NCBI GenBank assembly: GCA_964565765.1
Contig: CAZMGF010000011.1
Location: forward strand, 1 to 61,439
Length of the DNA: 61,439 nucleotides
Origin: Bog-1181 sp964565765
GTDB taxonomy: Bacteria > Oederibacteriota > PGYV01 > Palsa-1178
Direction of reading: 5' to 3'
Positions 24,602 through 33,256 of the stretch are shown here, piece after piece (positions within the stretch are counted from its first letter, which is position 1; each line of letters begins with the position of its first letter). The notes beneath the pieces were generated by a model. That model was not told the DNA's origin. It ran no database searches and was given only the letters and a program-made list of their open reading frames with translations. The position numbers and the translations under genes were made by a program.

Positions 24602-25060
24602 TTATTTTAAAAGTTCTCCGCAGTTTTCCTCGGTATAGATTTTTATTGATTCCTTTTCAAGGGCGGCGGAGAGCACGCCGCTGCCATCAATGAGTTTTCC
24701 GGTAAAAGTGCCGTCGTATATTTTTTTATGGCCGCAAGTCGGGCTCTTTGTCTTTAGTATCACGGCGGCCACACCCATGGCTTTTGCCGCTTTTATAAAT
24801 TCGTCAACGCCTTCCAGTATTTCTTTTGTATGGTCGCCGCCTTTTTGGTCCACGACACGCGCCCTGCCGGATAGGACCTGGGCGCCGTCGCCGCCGGTTA
24901 TTTCAATAGTTTCACGCGGAATTCCCCGGCCGCCGAGCACCTCGGGGCACAGCGGGATGGCCGCACCGGAGACTACAAGGGCGCGTATCTTTTCATCAAG
25001 CCTGTCTGTGCCGTCGTACCTGGTCTTTACGCCCGCGAGGCACGCGCTTACAAATATCAT
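24602..25060 (-). CDS. DUF523 family protein
   Basis: 152 residues covering the whole DUF523 domain: SACLAGVKTRYDG, CPEVLGGRGIPRETIEI, and LKTKSPTCG near residues 105-113. The usual Cys in the first motif (GxxCRYDG) is replaced by Thr. The later Cys residues are kept. The family is of unknown function and conserved Cys suggest metal or Fe-S binding. AAGGCGG precedes the ATG. It follows nadE by 16 bases and is probably in the fadD-nadE operon. Confidence 0.9.
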   Translation of the reverse strand: MIFVSACLAGVKTRYDGTDRLDEKIRALVVSGAAIPLCPEVLGGRGIPRETIEITGGDGAQVLSGRARVVDQKGGDHTKEILEGVDEFIKAAKAMGVAAVILKTKSPTCGHKKIYDGTFTGKLIDGSGVLSAALEKESIKIYTEENCGELLK

Positions 25061-25076
25061 TTTTCCGCCTTTGTGA

Positions 25077-26699
25077 TTATTCTTCCCTGTATTTGTTTGT
25101 AATCGGCATTCTGCGGTCCCTGCCGAAAGCCTTCGGCGTTATTTTTACTCCCGGAGGGGCCTGCCTTCTCTTGTATTCATTTATGTCAATCAGGCGTATT
25201 ACGCGCCTTAATGTTTCATCGTCGTATTTTCCCTTCAGGTCGCCGTATGTAAGGTCCTTACCGATATAATCCTCAATTATCTTGTCCAGTATTTCATATT
25301 CCGGCAGGGAGTCGGTGTCTTTCTGGTTAAAACGCAGCTCCGCAGTCGGTGCCTTTTTCATAATGTTTTCCGGAATCAGGTCATAGCCCGCCCTTTTGTT
25401 TCTCATTTCCGCCACACGGTAAACAAGGGTTTTGGGAAGATCCTTTATTACGGCAAATCCGCCGGCCATGTCGCCGTAAAGCGTGGCGTAACCGGTGGAC
25501 ATTTCGCTCTTGTTTCCGGTAGTGAGCACCAGCCAGTTGAATTTATTTGAAAAGGCCATATTAATATTTCCCCTTATCCTTGCCTGAAGGTTCTCCTCCG
25601 CTGTCCCGCTTTTTGTTCCGGCAAAACCCTCCGCAAGCTCCCCGAGCAGGGTGTCCACTGCGGCCTGTATCGGTATCACCATTAATTTTATGCCGAGATT
25701 ACCGGATATTTTTTTCGCGTCGTCGTATGATTCCTTTGAGGAATATTTGGATGGCATAAAAATAAGGTTCACATTTTCTTTACCCAGCGCGTCGGCCGCA
25801 ATGGCTGCCACAAGGGCCGAATCCACCCCGCCGCTTAATCCAAGCACTGCTTTTTTAAAGCCGTTCTTTATTATATAATCGCGCGTCGCTGTGGTTAATG
25901 CCTCATAAACCTCTTCCTCAACTGAAAACGGCGCTGTTTTCTGTGCGGCGCCAAAAGGAAAATCAACAATCATGTCCTGCTCGCTGAACTGCCTTCCCTG
26001 GGCGAGCACTTTTCCATTTTCGTCAAAAACAAGGCTGTGTCCGTCGAACACAAGCTCGTCCTGCCCGCCTGTAAGGTTGCAGTATATTATCTTTGTTTTG
26101 TACTGCCTTGCGCGCGCGGAAAACTGGCTGACCCTTTCCTTCCATTTGAGCATATGATATGGAGAGGCGCTTATGTTGACCAGATAGTCTGTTTTTGCCG
26201 CGGATTTGTGTATCGCCGGGCAGTCAACCCAGAGGTCCTCGCATATGGAAAGGGTTATTTTCGCGCCGGCCGCCTCAAAAACAGCGGCCTTATCGCCGGC
26301 CGTAAAATATCTTTTCTCGTCAAAGACGCCGTAGTTCGGCAGGTTTATTTTATGATAAACTTTTACAACCCTGCCGCCGGAGAGCACGCCCGCGGCGTTG
26401 TAAAGTTTCCCCCTGGCCCTGTCAACGAATCCGACAACTGCCGTTATATCAACGGCCGCACGGGCTATTTTTTTAATGGCTTGCAGGTTGCTGTCCACAA
26501 AGCGTTTCTTGTAAAGCAGGTCCTCTGGCGGATATCCCGTGACAGCCATTTCAGGAAACAGGACGCAGTGGGCGCCGTTATCCCGCGCCTCTTTTATCTT
26601 GCTGATGATAAGTTCCGTGTTGCCGCTGATATCCCCCACTGTCGCGTTTATCTGGGCTATATGGAACCTTATTTTTTTTGTTTTTTTATTTTTTTTCAT
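25077..26699 (-). CDS. nadE: Glutamine-dependent NAD+ synthetase
   Basis: 540 residues in two domains. An N-terminal nitrilase-type glutaminase (about 1-265) has the Glu in FPEMAVTGYPPEDL, Lys in FDEKRYF, and the catalytic Cys in SICEDLW. A C-terminal NAD synthetase follows with LGLSGGVDSALVAA and TTGNKSEMSTGYATLYGD. The enzyme amidates nicotinic acid adenine dinucleotide using glutamine, completing NAD synthesis. It overlaps the end of the acyl-CoA ligase gene by 14 bases, indicating co-transcription. Confidence 0.96.
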   Translation of the reverse strand: MKKNKKTKKIRFHIAQINATVGDISGNTELIISKIKEARDNGAHCVLFPEMAVTGYPPEDLLYKKRFVDSNLQAIKKIARAAVDITAVVGFVDRARGKLYNAAGVLSGGRVVKVYHKINLPNYGVFDEKRYFTAGDKAAVFEAAGAKITLSICEDLWVDCPAIHKSAAKTDYLVNISASPYHMLKWKERVSQFSARARQYKTKIIYCNLTGGQDELVFDGHSLVFDENGKVLAQGRQFSEQDMIVDFPFGAAQKTAPFSVEEEVYEALTTATRDYIIKNGFKKAVLGLSGGVDSALVAAIAADALGKENVNLIFMPSKYSSKESYDDAKKISGNLGIKLMVIPIQAAVDTLLGELAEGFAGTKSGTAEENLQARIRGNINMAFSNKFNWLVLTTGNKSEMSTGYATLYGDMAGGFAVIKDLPKTLVYRVAEMRNKRAGYDLIPENIMKKAPTAELRFNQKDTDSLPEYEILDKIIEDYIGKDLTYGDLKGKYDDETLRRVIRLIDINEYKRRQAPPGVKITPKAFGRDRRMPITNKYREE

Positions 26700-28200
26700 T
26701 TAATATTCTCTTTATTTCCCTTTTTAATATTTTTCCCGTGCCGGTCCTGGGAAGTTCCTGCCAGAATTCAAACCTGTGCGGCACCTTAAAATTGGCGAGA
26801 TGTTTTCTGCAGAACTGCCTAATTTCAATGTCTGACGAGGTACGGCCGTCCTTTAGTTTTATTATGCCTATTGGTATCTCGCCGTGCGTCTCGTCTTTTA
26901 TGCCGACCACAGCGGCATCCTCAACCGCAGGGTGCTTGTATAAAACATCTTCAACTTCCCTCGGGTAAAGGTTCATGCCGTTTACTATTATAAGGTCTTT
27001 TTTCCTGTCGAGTATGTATATGTACCCGTCGGAGTCTATTTTTCCGATGTCGCCGGTATAGAGCCATCCGTCCTTTATTGTTGAGGCCGTATCATCCGGC
27101 CTGTTCAAATACCCTTTCATGACATTCGGGCCGCTTACCGCAATTTCGCCCTCCTCGCCTGTTTTCAGTTTCACGCCGTTCTCATCCATTATTGAAGCAA
27201 CAACCCCGGGCAGCGCCAGTCCCACTGAACCCGGTTTTCTCTCGGCATCAAGCGGGTTGACGGAAACAACCGGCGAAGCCTCGGAAAGGCCGTACCCTTC
27301 CAGAAGCGGTATCCCGAATTTCTTTTCAAACCTTATGAGAACCTCGCCCGGCAGCGGCGCGGCGCCGGAGACGCATACCCTTACATTAAGGAGCCACATG
27401 GCGATTCTTGGTATCTTTCTCATGGAAAGTACATTAAATACCTGCGGTATGGCCACGAATATTGATATCCTGTCGAAAACAAGGGATTTTATTATGTTTG
27501 AAAAAGGGAGAACTGATTTCATTATCCTTATAAAATTAAGCCTGTAAATGGGAAGCAGCACACACACCGTAAATGTAAGCGCGTGGAACATAGGAAGAAA
27601 CAGGATGAACCTGTCGCTGTTTAATACTTTAATTGCGCGCGTTGAAGCGTCAATATTTGATATAAGGTTGCTGTGGGTGAGCAGCGCCCCCTTGGGATAG
27701 CCTGTCGTGCCCGAGGTGTAAATAATGACCGCCGTATCAGAGTCCTTTATTTCAGGCGGTTCCTTTTTTAAGTCGCTGAATATGTCCTGATAAGGAATAT
27801 ACTTCACAGGTATTTCCCCGGTTGATATGTAATTTTTGAGTTCCGGCAGTCCGCCGAGCTGCGATATAATTCCCTTAAAATCCGGTGATGTGATAAGGCA
27901 TTTTGCGCCGCAGTCCTTTAATATATAAACAACTTCTTCATAACGCAGGAATGTATTAATAGGCACTGCTTCTGCGCCGGAATAAATAATGGAAAAATAG
28001 GCTATTACAAATTCCATACAGTTATTCAGAAGAATTGCCACCCTGTCGCCTTTTTTAATGCCGATATTGGCGAGCCCGGACGCAAACCTGATTACTTCAG
28101 AGCAGGTTTTCGTATAGGTCATCTTTTTTTTCTGTTCGGCCATGAAAACCTTGGAGCCGGCCTCTTTCCCGGCCCTGAACAAAATATCAATCAGGTTCAT
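26686..28200 (-). CDS. Long-chain acyl-CoA synthetase (AMP-forming)
   Basis: 504 residues of the ANL superfamily. The P-loop YTSGTTGYPKGALLTH, the YGLSEASP motif, GWLYTGDIG, and the hinge/K-loop LDRKKDLIIVNGMNLYPREVE are all present, as in FadD-type enzymes. The C-terminal catalytic Lys lies in GKILKREI. It activates a carboxylic acid, probably a fatty acid, to an acyl-CoA. GGGAGG precedes the ATG. It is the first gene of an operon with nadE and DUF523; a promoter and a hairpin leader lie upstream. Confidence 0.92.
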   Translation of the reverse strand: MNLIDILFRAGKEAGSKVFMAEQKKKMTYTKTCSEVIRFASGLANIGIKKGDRVAILLNNCMEFVIAYFSIIYSGAEAVPINTFLRYEEVVYILKDCGAKCLITSPDFKGIISQLGGLPELKNYISTGEIPVKYIPYQDIFSDLKKEPPEIKDSDTAVIIYTSGTTGYPKGALLTHSNLISNIDASTRAIKVLNSDRFILFLPMFHALTFTVCVLLPIYRLNFIRIMKSVLPFSNIIKSLVFDRISIFVAIPQVFNVLSMRKIPRIAMWLLNVRVCVSGAAPLPGEVLIRFEKKFGIPLLEGYGLSEASPVVSVNPLDAERKPGSVGLALPGVVASIMDENGVKLKTGEEGEIAVSGPNVMKGYLNRPDDTASTIKDGWLYTGDIGKIDSDGYIYILDRKKDLIIVNGMNLYPREVEDVLYKHPAVEDAAVVGIKDETHGEIPIGIIKLKDGRTSSDIEIRQFCRKHLANFKVPHRFEFWQELPRTGTGKILKREIKRILNEKK

Positions 28201-28240
28201 CGCGCCTCCCGGCTGAATTTGAGTCTAAAAACCGTAATCA

Positions 28241-28258
28241 GGGGCCAAAAGCCCCTTT
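28241..28258 (-). other. 5' leader hairpin of the fadD-nadE operon
   Basis: On the minus strand AGGGGC, TTTTG loop, GCCCCT: a 6-bp stem with no T-run, sitting about ten bases after the predicted transcription start. It could protect the mRNA 5' end or attenuate. Confidence 0.4.
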
Positions 28259-28266
28259 AAATGTTT

Positions 28267-28295
28267 ATTATCAATCAAAGTTTTGATAAAGTCAA
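28267..28295 (-). promoter_or_regulatory. Promoter of the fadD-nadE operon
   Basis: On the minus strand TTGACT (28290-28295), 17 bases, GATAAT (28267-28272). Confidence 0.7.
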
Positions 28296-28303
28296 TACAG
28301 CCG

Positions 28304-29311
28304 TCACAAATCCATCTTTATAGTTTCAACAAGTTCGCTGTTATTCAGTATCTCCCTGCATAGCTCGCACATGAAGGAATACTCTTTTGCAGTATCAAGC
28401 ACTTCCTTATCCTTATTAATAACATCTCTCAACCCCGCAGGCCCGTAGTCGGCAAGGATGGCGAAAATTTTATCTTTTTTAACTCTTGCAATCACATCCG
28501 CCACTCTTTCCCTTGACAAATCTCCCACTACCAGATAATCAGTAAATCCATTGCCATTGCAGGAACATACCCTTACCTTAAAATCAGGCTCCACCCACAG
28601 GTATGCCAGCCCGTCCGGCCCCAGGCAATGGACTGTTTTTTTTATCGGCGCCATGTGCGCCTCTTCGTCCGCAATTGGTTTCCATGACGGCCTTGTCGGC
28701 CGCCATGTGCCGTACTTTACCCTTTTGTCGTTTATATATATTGATTTTTTTTCTTTATTAATCTCCGCACTCATGCCGTGTTTTTTTAGTCCTTCAATAA
28801 ATTTTTCATAAAGCGGCATAATCTCATCTAAATCACGGCAGCATGAACCTATTGTCAGGGAATTTAACGGAAAATATTCTGAATAGATAAAGACAAATTG
28901 AACAACGCTTTCCAGTGGAATCTTTTTCTGGTGGTAATTGTCTATTGATATCCTGAACCCGGACGAGAAACCCGCCTTTTTCATGGCGCTGAAAAATATA
29001 CGCGCCTTATCCGGGTATGCCCCGATATAACAGTTTGTCGGCGGCCTGTTTATCCTCATGGCCATTTTCCTCGCATGCGGGATGATCTGCGGCATAAATT
29101 CCGGATAAAGCGTCAGCTCTCCTCCTGTAAACTGGAGCGAATTTAGCCCTGCTATTTTTGCCTCTTTGAGGATTTCAACGGCCCTGGCAGGGTCCATTTT
29201 TATGGAGAGGTCATGGCGGTAAAAATCATTATTGCAGTGGCGGCACATTGCAGTGCAGTCGTATGTCGGCACGAGCACTATGCCTTTGGGGGTATACATG
29301 CTCCTGATCAT
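28304..29311 (-). CDS. Radical SAM protein
   Basis: 335 residues. The Fe-S cluster motif is CTAMCRHC (CxxxCxxC) at about 19-26, followed by the SAM-binding FTGGELTLYPEF region. The C-terminal half carries additional Cys (HCLGPDG, VCSCNGNG and MCELC), as in SPASM/twitch-like auxiliary-cluster proteins, although the spacing is not standard. The substrate is unknown. It lies nine bases downstream of dgt and is probably in that operon. Which of the two nearby Met codons starts translation is unclear. Confidence 0.88.
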   Translation of the reverse strand: MIRSMYTPKGIVLVPTYDCTAMCRHCNNDFYRHDLSIKMDPARAVEILKEAKIAGLNSLQFTGGELTLYPEFMPQIIPHARKMAMRINRPPTNCYIGAYPDKARIFFSAMKKAGFSSGFRISIDNYHQKKIPLESVVQFVFIYSEYFPLNSLTIGSCCRDLDEIMPLYEKFIEGLKKHGMSAEINKEKKSIYINDKRVKYGTWRPTRPSWKPIADEEAHMAPIKKTVHCLGPDGLAYLWVEPDFKVRVCSCNGNGFTDYLVVGDLSRERVADVIARVKKDKIFAILADYGPAGLRDVINKDKEVLDTAKEYSFMCELCREILNNSELVETIKMDL

Positions 29312-29320
29312 TTATGGTCT

Positions 29321-30523
29321 TTAAACCTTTTCATACGGGTCGAAAAGTTTTTTATACTCTTCAAGTATGAACCTGTCTGTCATGCCCGCTATGTAATCGC
29401 AGATAACACGTTTTAAGGAATCTTTGCCGAGCCTTTTCCTGGCTTCGGGCGGCAGTATTGACGATGACACCCCTCTTTTGTCAGTCACGTCGCCGCGCGT
29501 TTTATATATATTGAAGAGGTCCTCTATTATTTTCTCCGCCTTGTATTCCATGCGTATCACCCTGTAGTGCTTGTAAAAACTGCGGTACAGGAATGATTTT
29601 AAGTCTTTATGCTTTTTCTTCATTTCATCTCCGAATTCAATGAGAAGTTTTTTATGCTTCCTCACCTTATCAACGGAATCAATTGAATTGTCCCTGATGT
29701 TTTCTATGGCCGTTTCCATAAGGTTGGTAACCTGCAGGTTTATCAGCGCCCTGCAGATGTTGTATTTTTTCATTTCCAGCGGAAGGTTGTCAAATTTTTT
29801 CATGTCAACAGCCTTTGCCATATCCTCCCAGATTGCCGTATCTTTGAGCATTTCAACGCTGAGTATCCCGGAAGTTATGCCGTCGTCTATGTCATGCGAA
29901 TTATAGGCTATTTCGTCGGCCACATTTACGGTCTGCGCCTCAAGTGTCGGAGACAATGCCGGGTCGTAATCTTTGCATGCAGGATTGTCATAATCAGTGG
30001 TGTGTTTTATTATGCCTTCCCTTGTCTCCCAGCATAAATTTATGCCGTCAAAATCGGGATACTTTTGTTCCAGTTCGTCCAGCACCCTTAAGCTCTGGGC
30101 ATTGTGCTCAAATCCGCCCTCTTCCTTCATAAGCCGGTTCAAAACCGTTTCTCCTGAATGGCCGAAGGGTGTGTGTCCGATATCGTGGGCGAGCGCCACT
30201 GATTCGGTAAGTTCCTCGTTGAGCCGCAGCGTTCTGGCGATGGTTCTTGCTATCTGCGCCACTTCGTTGGTGTGCGTGAGCCTTGTGCGGAAATAATCAC
30301 CTTCAAGATTCACAAATACCTGCGTCTTGTATTCCAGACGCCTGAATGCCGTTGAATGTATTATCCTGTCCCTGTCGCGCTGGTAAACAGAGCGGAAAGG
30401 GTGCTCTGCTTCCTTATATTTCCTGCCGCGGGTTTCGCGGCTTTTCATGGCAAAAGGGGCCAGAGTTGATTCTTCGAGTTCTTCCAGTTTTTCCCTGCTT
30501 AAAAGATACGCGTTCTTATCCAT
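29321..30523 (-). CDS. dgt: Deoxyguanosinetriphosphate triphosphohydrolase-like protein
   Basis: 400 residues with an HD domain: HSTAFRRLEYKTQVF, RLTHTNEVAQIART, ALAHDIGHTPFGHSGE, and later DEIAYNSHDIDDG, giving the H...HD...D metal ligands. These enzymes cleave dNTPs into deoxynucleoside and triphosphate; dgt-like forms can serve nucleotide homeostasis and phage resistance. Length is near the 380-450 norm of the short-type dGTPase family. The promoter is at 30564-30592. Confidence 0.93.
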   Translation of the reverse strand: MDKNAYLLSREKLEELEESTLAPFAMKSRETRGRKYKEAEHPFRSVYQRDRDRIIHSTAFRRLEYKTQVFVNLEGDYFRTRLTHTNEVAQIARTIARTLRLNEELTESVALAHDIGHTPFGHSGETVLNRLMKEEGGFEHNAQSLRVLDELEQKYPDFDGINLCWETREGIIKHTTDYDNPACKDYDPALSPTLEAQTVNVADEIAYNSHDIDDGITSGILSVEMLKDTAIWEDMAKAVDMKKFDNLPLEMKKYNICRALINLQVTNLMETAIENIRDNSIDSVDKVRKHKKLLIEFGDEMKKKHKDLKSFLYRSFYKHYRVIRMEYKAEKIIEDLFNIYKTRGDVTDKRGVSSSILPPEARKRLGKDSLKRVICDYIAGMTDRFILEEYKKLFDPYEKV

Positions 30524-30563
30524 TTTTTCACCCGGGCTTTATAATGTGTTTATGAACATATTA

Positions 30564-30592
30564 AAGATACAACAAAGGGGGAGTTTTTTCAA
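30564..30592 (-). promoter_or_regulatory. Promoter of dgt
   Basis: On the minus strand TTGAAA (30587-30592), 17 bases, TATCTT (30564-30569). Confidence 0.5.
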
Positions 30593-30632
30593 GAAACAAT
30601 AAAAATCCAATGGCAGGATACTTTTATTTATT

Positions 30633-32837
30633 TTAAACTTTCACCAGTCCGGCGAATTTACCGGAAAGTACTTTTTTTCCGAAGTTTTTAAACATCACTG
30701 TAATTTTTACATCATCGCCGTATGGCTCGGATTTTAATATAGTACCCGTCCCCATTTTTGCGTGTTTGACTTTCTGCCCGGGAATAAAGGGATTTTCCTG
30801 CGGTTCGTCGTTATATACAATGTCGTTGCCGGGCGCCGGGCATGAATCCGCGGGTTCTTCGTCCGAGCCGCTCCCGTAATATTTTTCCCTTACCTGGTTT
30901 ACAGGCAGCCTTCCCTTATGTTCGAGCAGCTCTTCCGGAATTTCATGTACAAACCTTGAAATTGTTCCCATCTTTTTTGTTCCGAACTGCCTTCTGGAAA
31001 GGGCGCTGTATATGTAAAGTTTTTTCCTTGCCCTGGTTATGGCCACATAGGCCAGCCTGCGCTCCTCTTCAATGCCTCCCGGCTCATCAATACAATTTTT
31101 ATGCGGGAATATACCCTCATCCATGCCGGTAAGGAACACCACATCGAATTCCAGCCCCTTGGCGCTGTGTATGGTCATGAGGGTCACGGCTTCCGCGCTT
31201 TCATCAAGCTTGTCAACCTCTGACATGAGCGCCACCTGGTTCAAAAAATCCTCAAGCTTTGCCCCGGGATTGGCCTCCTCATATTCAGCCATGGCCGATA
31301 CAAGTTCTTTGACATTCTCAACCCTTTCCTTTGCCTTTGGCGACGGGTCGCTCTGCCAGTAATCTATATAGCCGGTGCCGGTTAGTATCTTAGCCGTAAT
31401 ATCCTTTAACGACATTGTGGCGGCGTTTTCGTTCATGAATTTCACAAAATCATGGAATTTAATAAGTGTATCCTTTGTGGAATCCTTTATATCGGATATT
31501 TCCGCCGACCTTCCAAGGGCGTCCAGGAATGAAAGATTATTGCCGAAGGCGAACTGTTCAAGCTTGTCCACAGAACTCTCGCCTATACCGCGCGGCGGGA
31601 CGTTTATTACACGCTTGAATGACATCATATCCCTTGTGTTAGATATGAGCCTTAAGTATGAGAGCATGTCCTTTATTTCCATCCTGGAATAAAACGAAAG
31701 GCCTCCGACAAGTTTGTATTTTACCCCGGCCCTGCGGAACCTGTCCTCGACGACGCGCGACTGCGCGTTTGTCCTGTAAAATACCGCCATGTCCCTTAAA
31801 TGAACATCCTTTGTGTTTAATATTTTAAAAACTTCTGTAATTACAGCCTCTGATTCCGAGACCTCATCGTCAGTGTAATAAAATGTTATTTTATCTCCTT
31901 CGTCGTTCTCGGTCCAGAGTTCCTTGCCTTTTCTGTCCTGGTTGTTTTTTATAACAGAGTGGGCGGCCTTTAATATTATTTTTGTCGAGCGGTAATTCTG
32001 CTCCAGCCTTATTATTTTCGCGCCGCCGTAATCCTTTTCAAAATCAAGTATGTTGGATATGTCCGCGCCGCGGAACCTGTAAATTGACTGGTCGTCGTCC
32101 CCCACGGCGCAGATGTTGCGGTACTTTTCCGCAAGCATGGATATGAGGGTATATTGCGAATTGTTTATATCCTGGTATTCGTCTATAAGAATGTATTTGA
32201 ATTTTTCCCTGTAAAAATCAAGTATGTCAGGATTGTTTTTCAGCAGTTCTATTGGTTTGGAGATAAGATCGTCAAAATCCACGGCGTTGTTGCGTTTTAA
32301 CCTCTCCTCGCTTATGGCATAAACGCGGGAGACGCCCTTTGATTCGTAATCAACCGCGTAAATGTCCTCGAACTGCGCAGGCGTCAGGAGCTGGTTTTTC
32401 ACCGAGGATATGCGTTTTATTATTTCATAGGGTTTTATTTCCTTGTCCGACACCTTTGCGTCGTGCATGCATTCTTTGATGAGCCTTTCCCTGTAGTCTT
32501 CGTCATAAATCGAGAAAGCTTTTGTATAACCGAGCTTCTCCGGATAGGCCCTTAATATCCTGCAGCCGAGCGAATGGAAGGTTGACATTGTTATGGCCGA
32601 GGCTTTCTTTCCCACCACCTTCATTATGCGGTTTTTCATCTCTTCGGCGGCCTTGTTGGTAAATGTCACTGCCAGGATGTTTTCCGGCTTTATACCGTAT
32701 TCGGAAATAAGATGCGCTATCCTGTAGGTGATGACCCTTGTCTTTCCGCTGCCGGCTCCGGCAAGAATAAGTATCGGGCCGTCCCTGTGCTTTACGGCCT
32801 CAAGCTGCTGCGGGTTCATCATTTCGGATATACTCAA
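30633..32837 (-). CDS. ATP-dependent DNA helicase UvrD/PcrA
   Basis: 734 residues, full length for the family. All SF1A motifs are present: GAGSGKTRVIT, TFTNKAAEEM, DEYQDIN, VGDDDQSIYRFRGAD, LEQNYRST, MTIHSAKGLEF and VAITRARKKLY. The C-terminal FIPGQKVKHAKMGTGTI tail is the PcrA RNA-polymerase-interaction domain. It unwinds DNA 3' to 5' in repair and replication. The start is TTG at 32837, six bases after GGAG; there is no binding site before the next ATG. A consensus promoter lies upstream. Confidence 0.95.
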   Translation of the reverse strand: MSISEMMNPQQLEAVKHRDGPILILAGAGSGKTRVITYRIAHLISEYGIKPENILAVTFTNKAAEEMKNRIMKVVGKKASAITMSTFHSLGCRILRAYPEKLGYTKAFSIYDEDYRERLIKECMHDAKVSDKEIKPYEIIKRISSVKNQLLTPAQFEDIYAVDYESKGVSRVYAISEERLKRNNAVDFDDLISKPIELLKNNPDILDFYREKFKYILIDEYQDINNSQYTLISMLAEKYRNICAVGDDDQSIYRFRGADISNILDFEKDYGGAKIIRLEQNYRSTKIILKAAHSVIKNNQDRKGKELWTENDEGDKITFYYTDDEVSESEAVITEVFKILNTKDVHLRDMAVFYRTNAQSRVVEDRFRRAGVKYKLVGGLSFYSRMEIKDMLSYLRLISNTRDMMSFKRVINVPPRGIGESSVDKLEQFAFGNNLSFLDALGRSAEISDIKDSTKDTLIKFHDFVKFMNENAATMSLKDITAKILTGTGYIDYWQSDPSPKAKERVENVKELVSAMAEYEEANPGAKLEDFLNQVALMSEVDKLDESAEAVTLMTIHSAKGLEFDVVFLTGMDEGIFPHKNCIDEPGGIEEERRLAYVAITRARKKLYIYSALSRRQFGTKKMGTISRFVHEIPEELLEHKGRLPVNQVREKYYGSGSDEEPADSCPAPGNDIVYNDEPQENPFIPGQKVKHAKMGTGTILKSEPYGDDVKITVMFKNFGKKVLSGKFAGLVKV

Positions 32838-32903
32838 GAAATGCTCCTTTAATTAATTATTAAAAATATGATTTCCCAAAAAAACAGGCGGAAAGTTTCA
32901 TTG

Positions 32904-32931
32904 ATTATATATTCAAATGATTTTTTGTCAA
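32904..32931 (-). promoter_or_regulatory. Promoter of the UvrD/PcrA helicase gene
   Basis: On the minus strand TTGACA (32926-32931), 16 bases, TATAAT (32904-32909), both exact consensus. Confidence 0.8.
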
Positions 32932-32954
32932 GAAAAGGATGCGCTGTTGCGCGG

Positions 32955-33155
32955 TTATTTTTTCGACTTGTTTTTAATTTTAAGCGCGCCTGCGTTAACA
33001 AATCCCATTATACGCGCCGAGGTCACCCCTGTAGCCCTCATGACGTCCATTACAGAGGCCATGGGGAATTTTTCAAGGTGTGCCTTTACTTTTTTGAAAT
33101 CATTTACGTTGTCAGTGTCCAGAAAGCTCCGTAATTTCTTCTCATCGTCGGCCAT
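32955..33155 (-). CDS. Small HTH-like protein (YvyF-like pattern)
   Basis: 66 residues. The helical N-terminus is followed by SVMDVMRATGVTSARIMGFVNAGALKIK, which looks like the short helix-turn-helix of YvyF/MerR-like proteins that read ATGV...I...G. The last residues are basic. AGGAAGG precedes the ATG, so the gene is likely real. An inverted repeat AAGCGG/CCGCTT lies upstream near a TATAAT box and could be its operator. The role is unknown. Confidence 0.6.
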   Translation of the reverse strand: MADDEKKLRSFLDTDNVNDFKKVKAHLEKFPMASVMDVMRATGVTSARIMGFVNAGALKIKNKSKK

Positions 33156-33196
33156 GATTTTCCTTCCTCTCGCTTTGCTTTATTGTGTTGGCGTTG

Positions 33197-33213
33197 AAGC
33201 GGATTAACCGCTT
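33197..33213. promoter_or_regulatory. Inverted repeat at the start of the small HTH gene transcript
   Basis: AAGCGG (33197-33202), five bases, CCGCTT (33208-33213). A minus-strand TATAAT lies just upstream. It is a candidate operator. Confidence 0.35.
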
Positions 33214-33256
33214 AATATATTATATCGGAAATTCCTGAAAAATCTTTAAAAAAATG

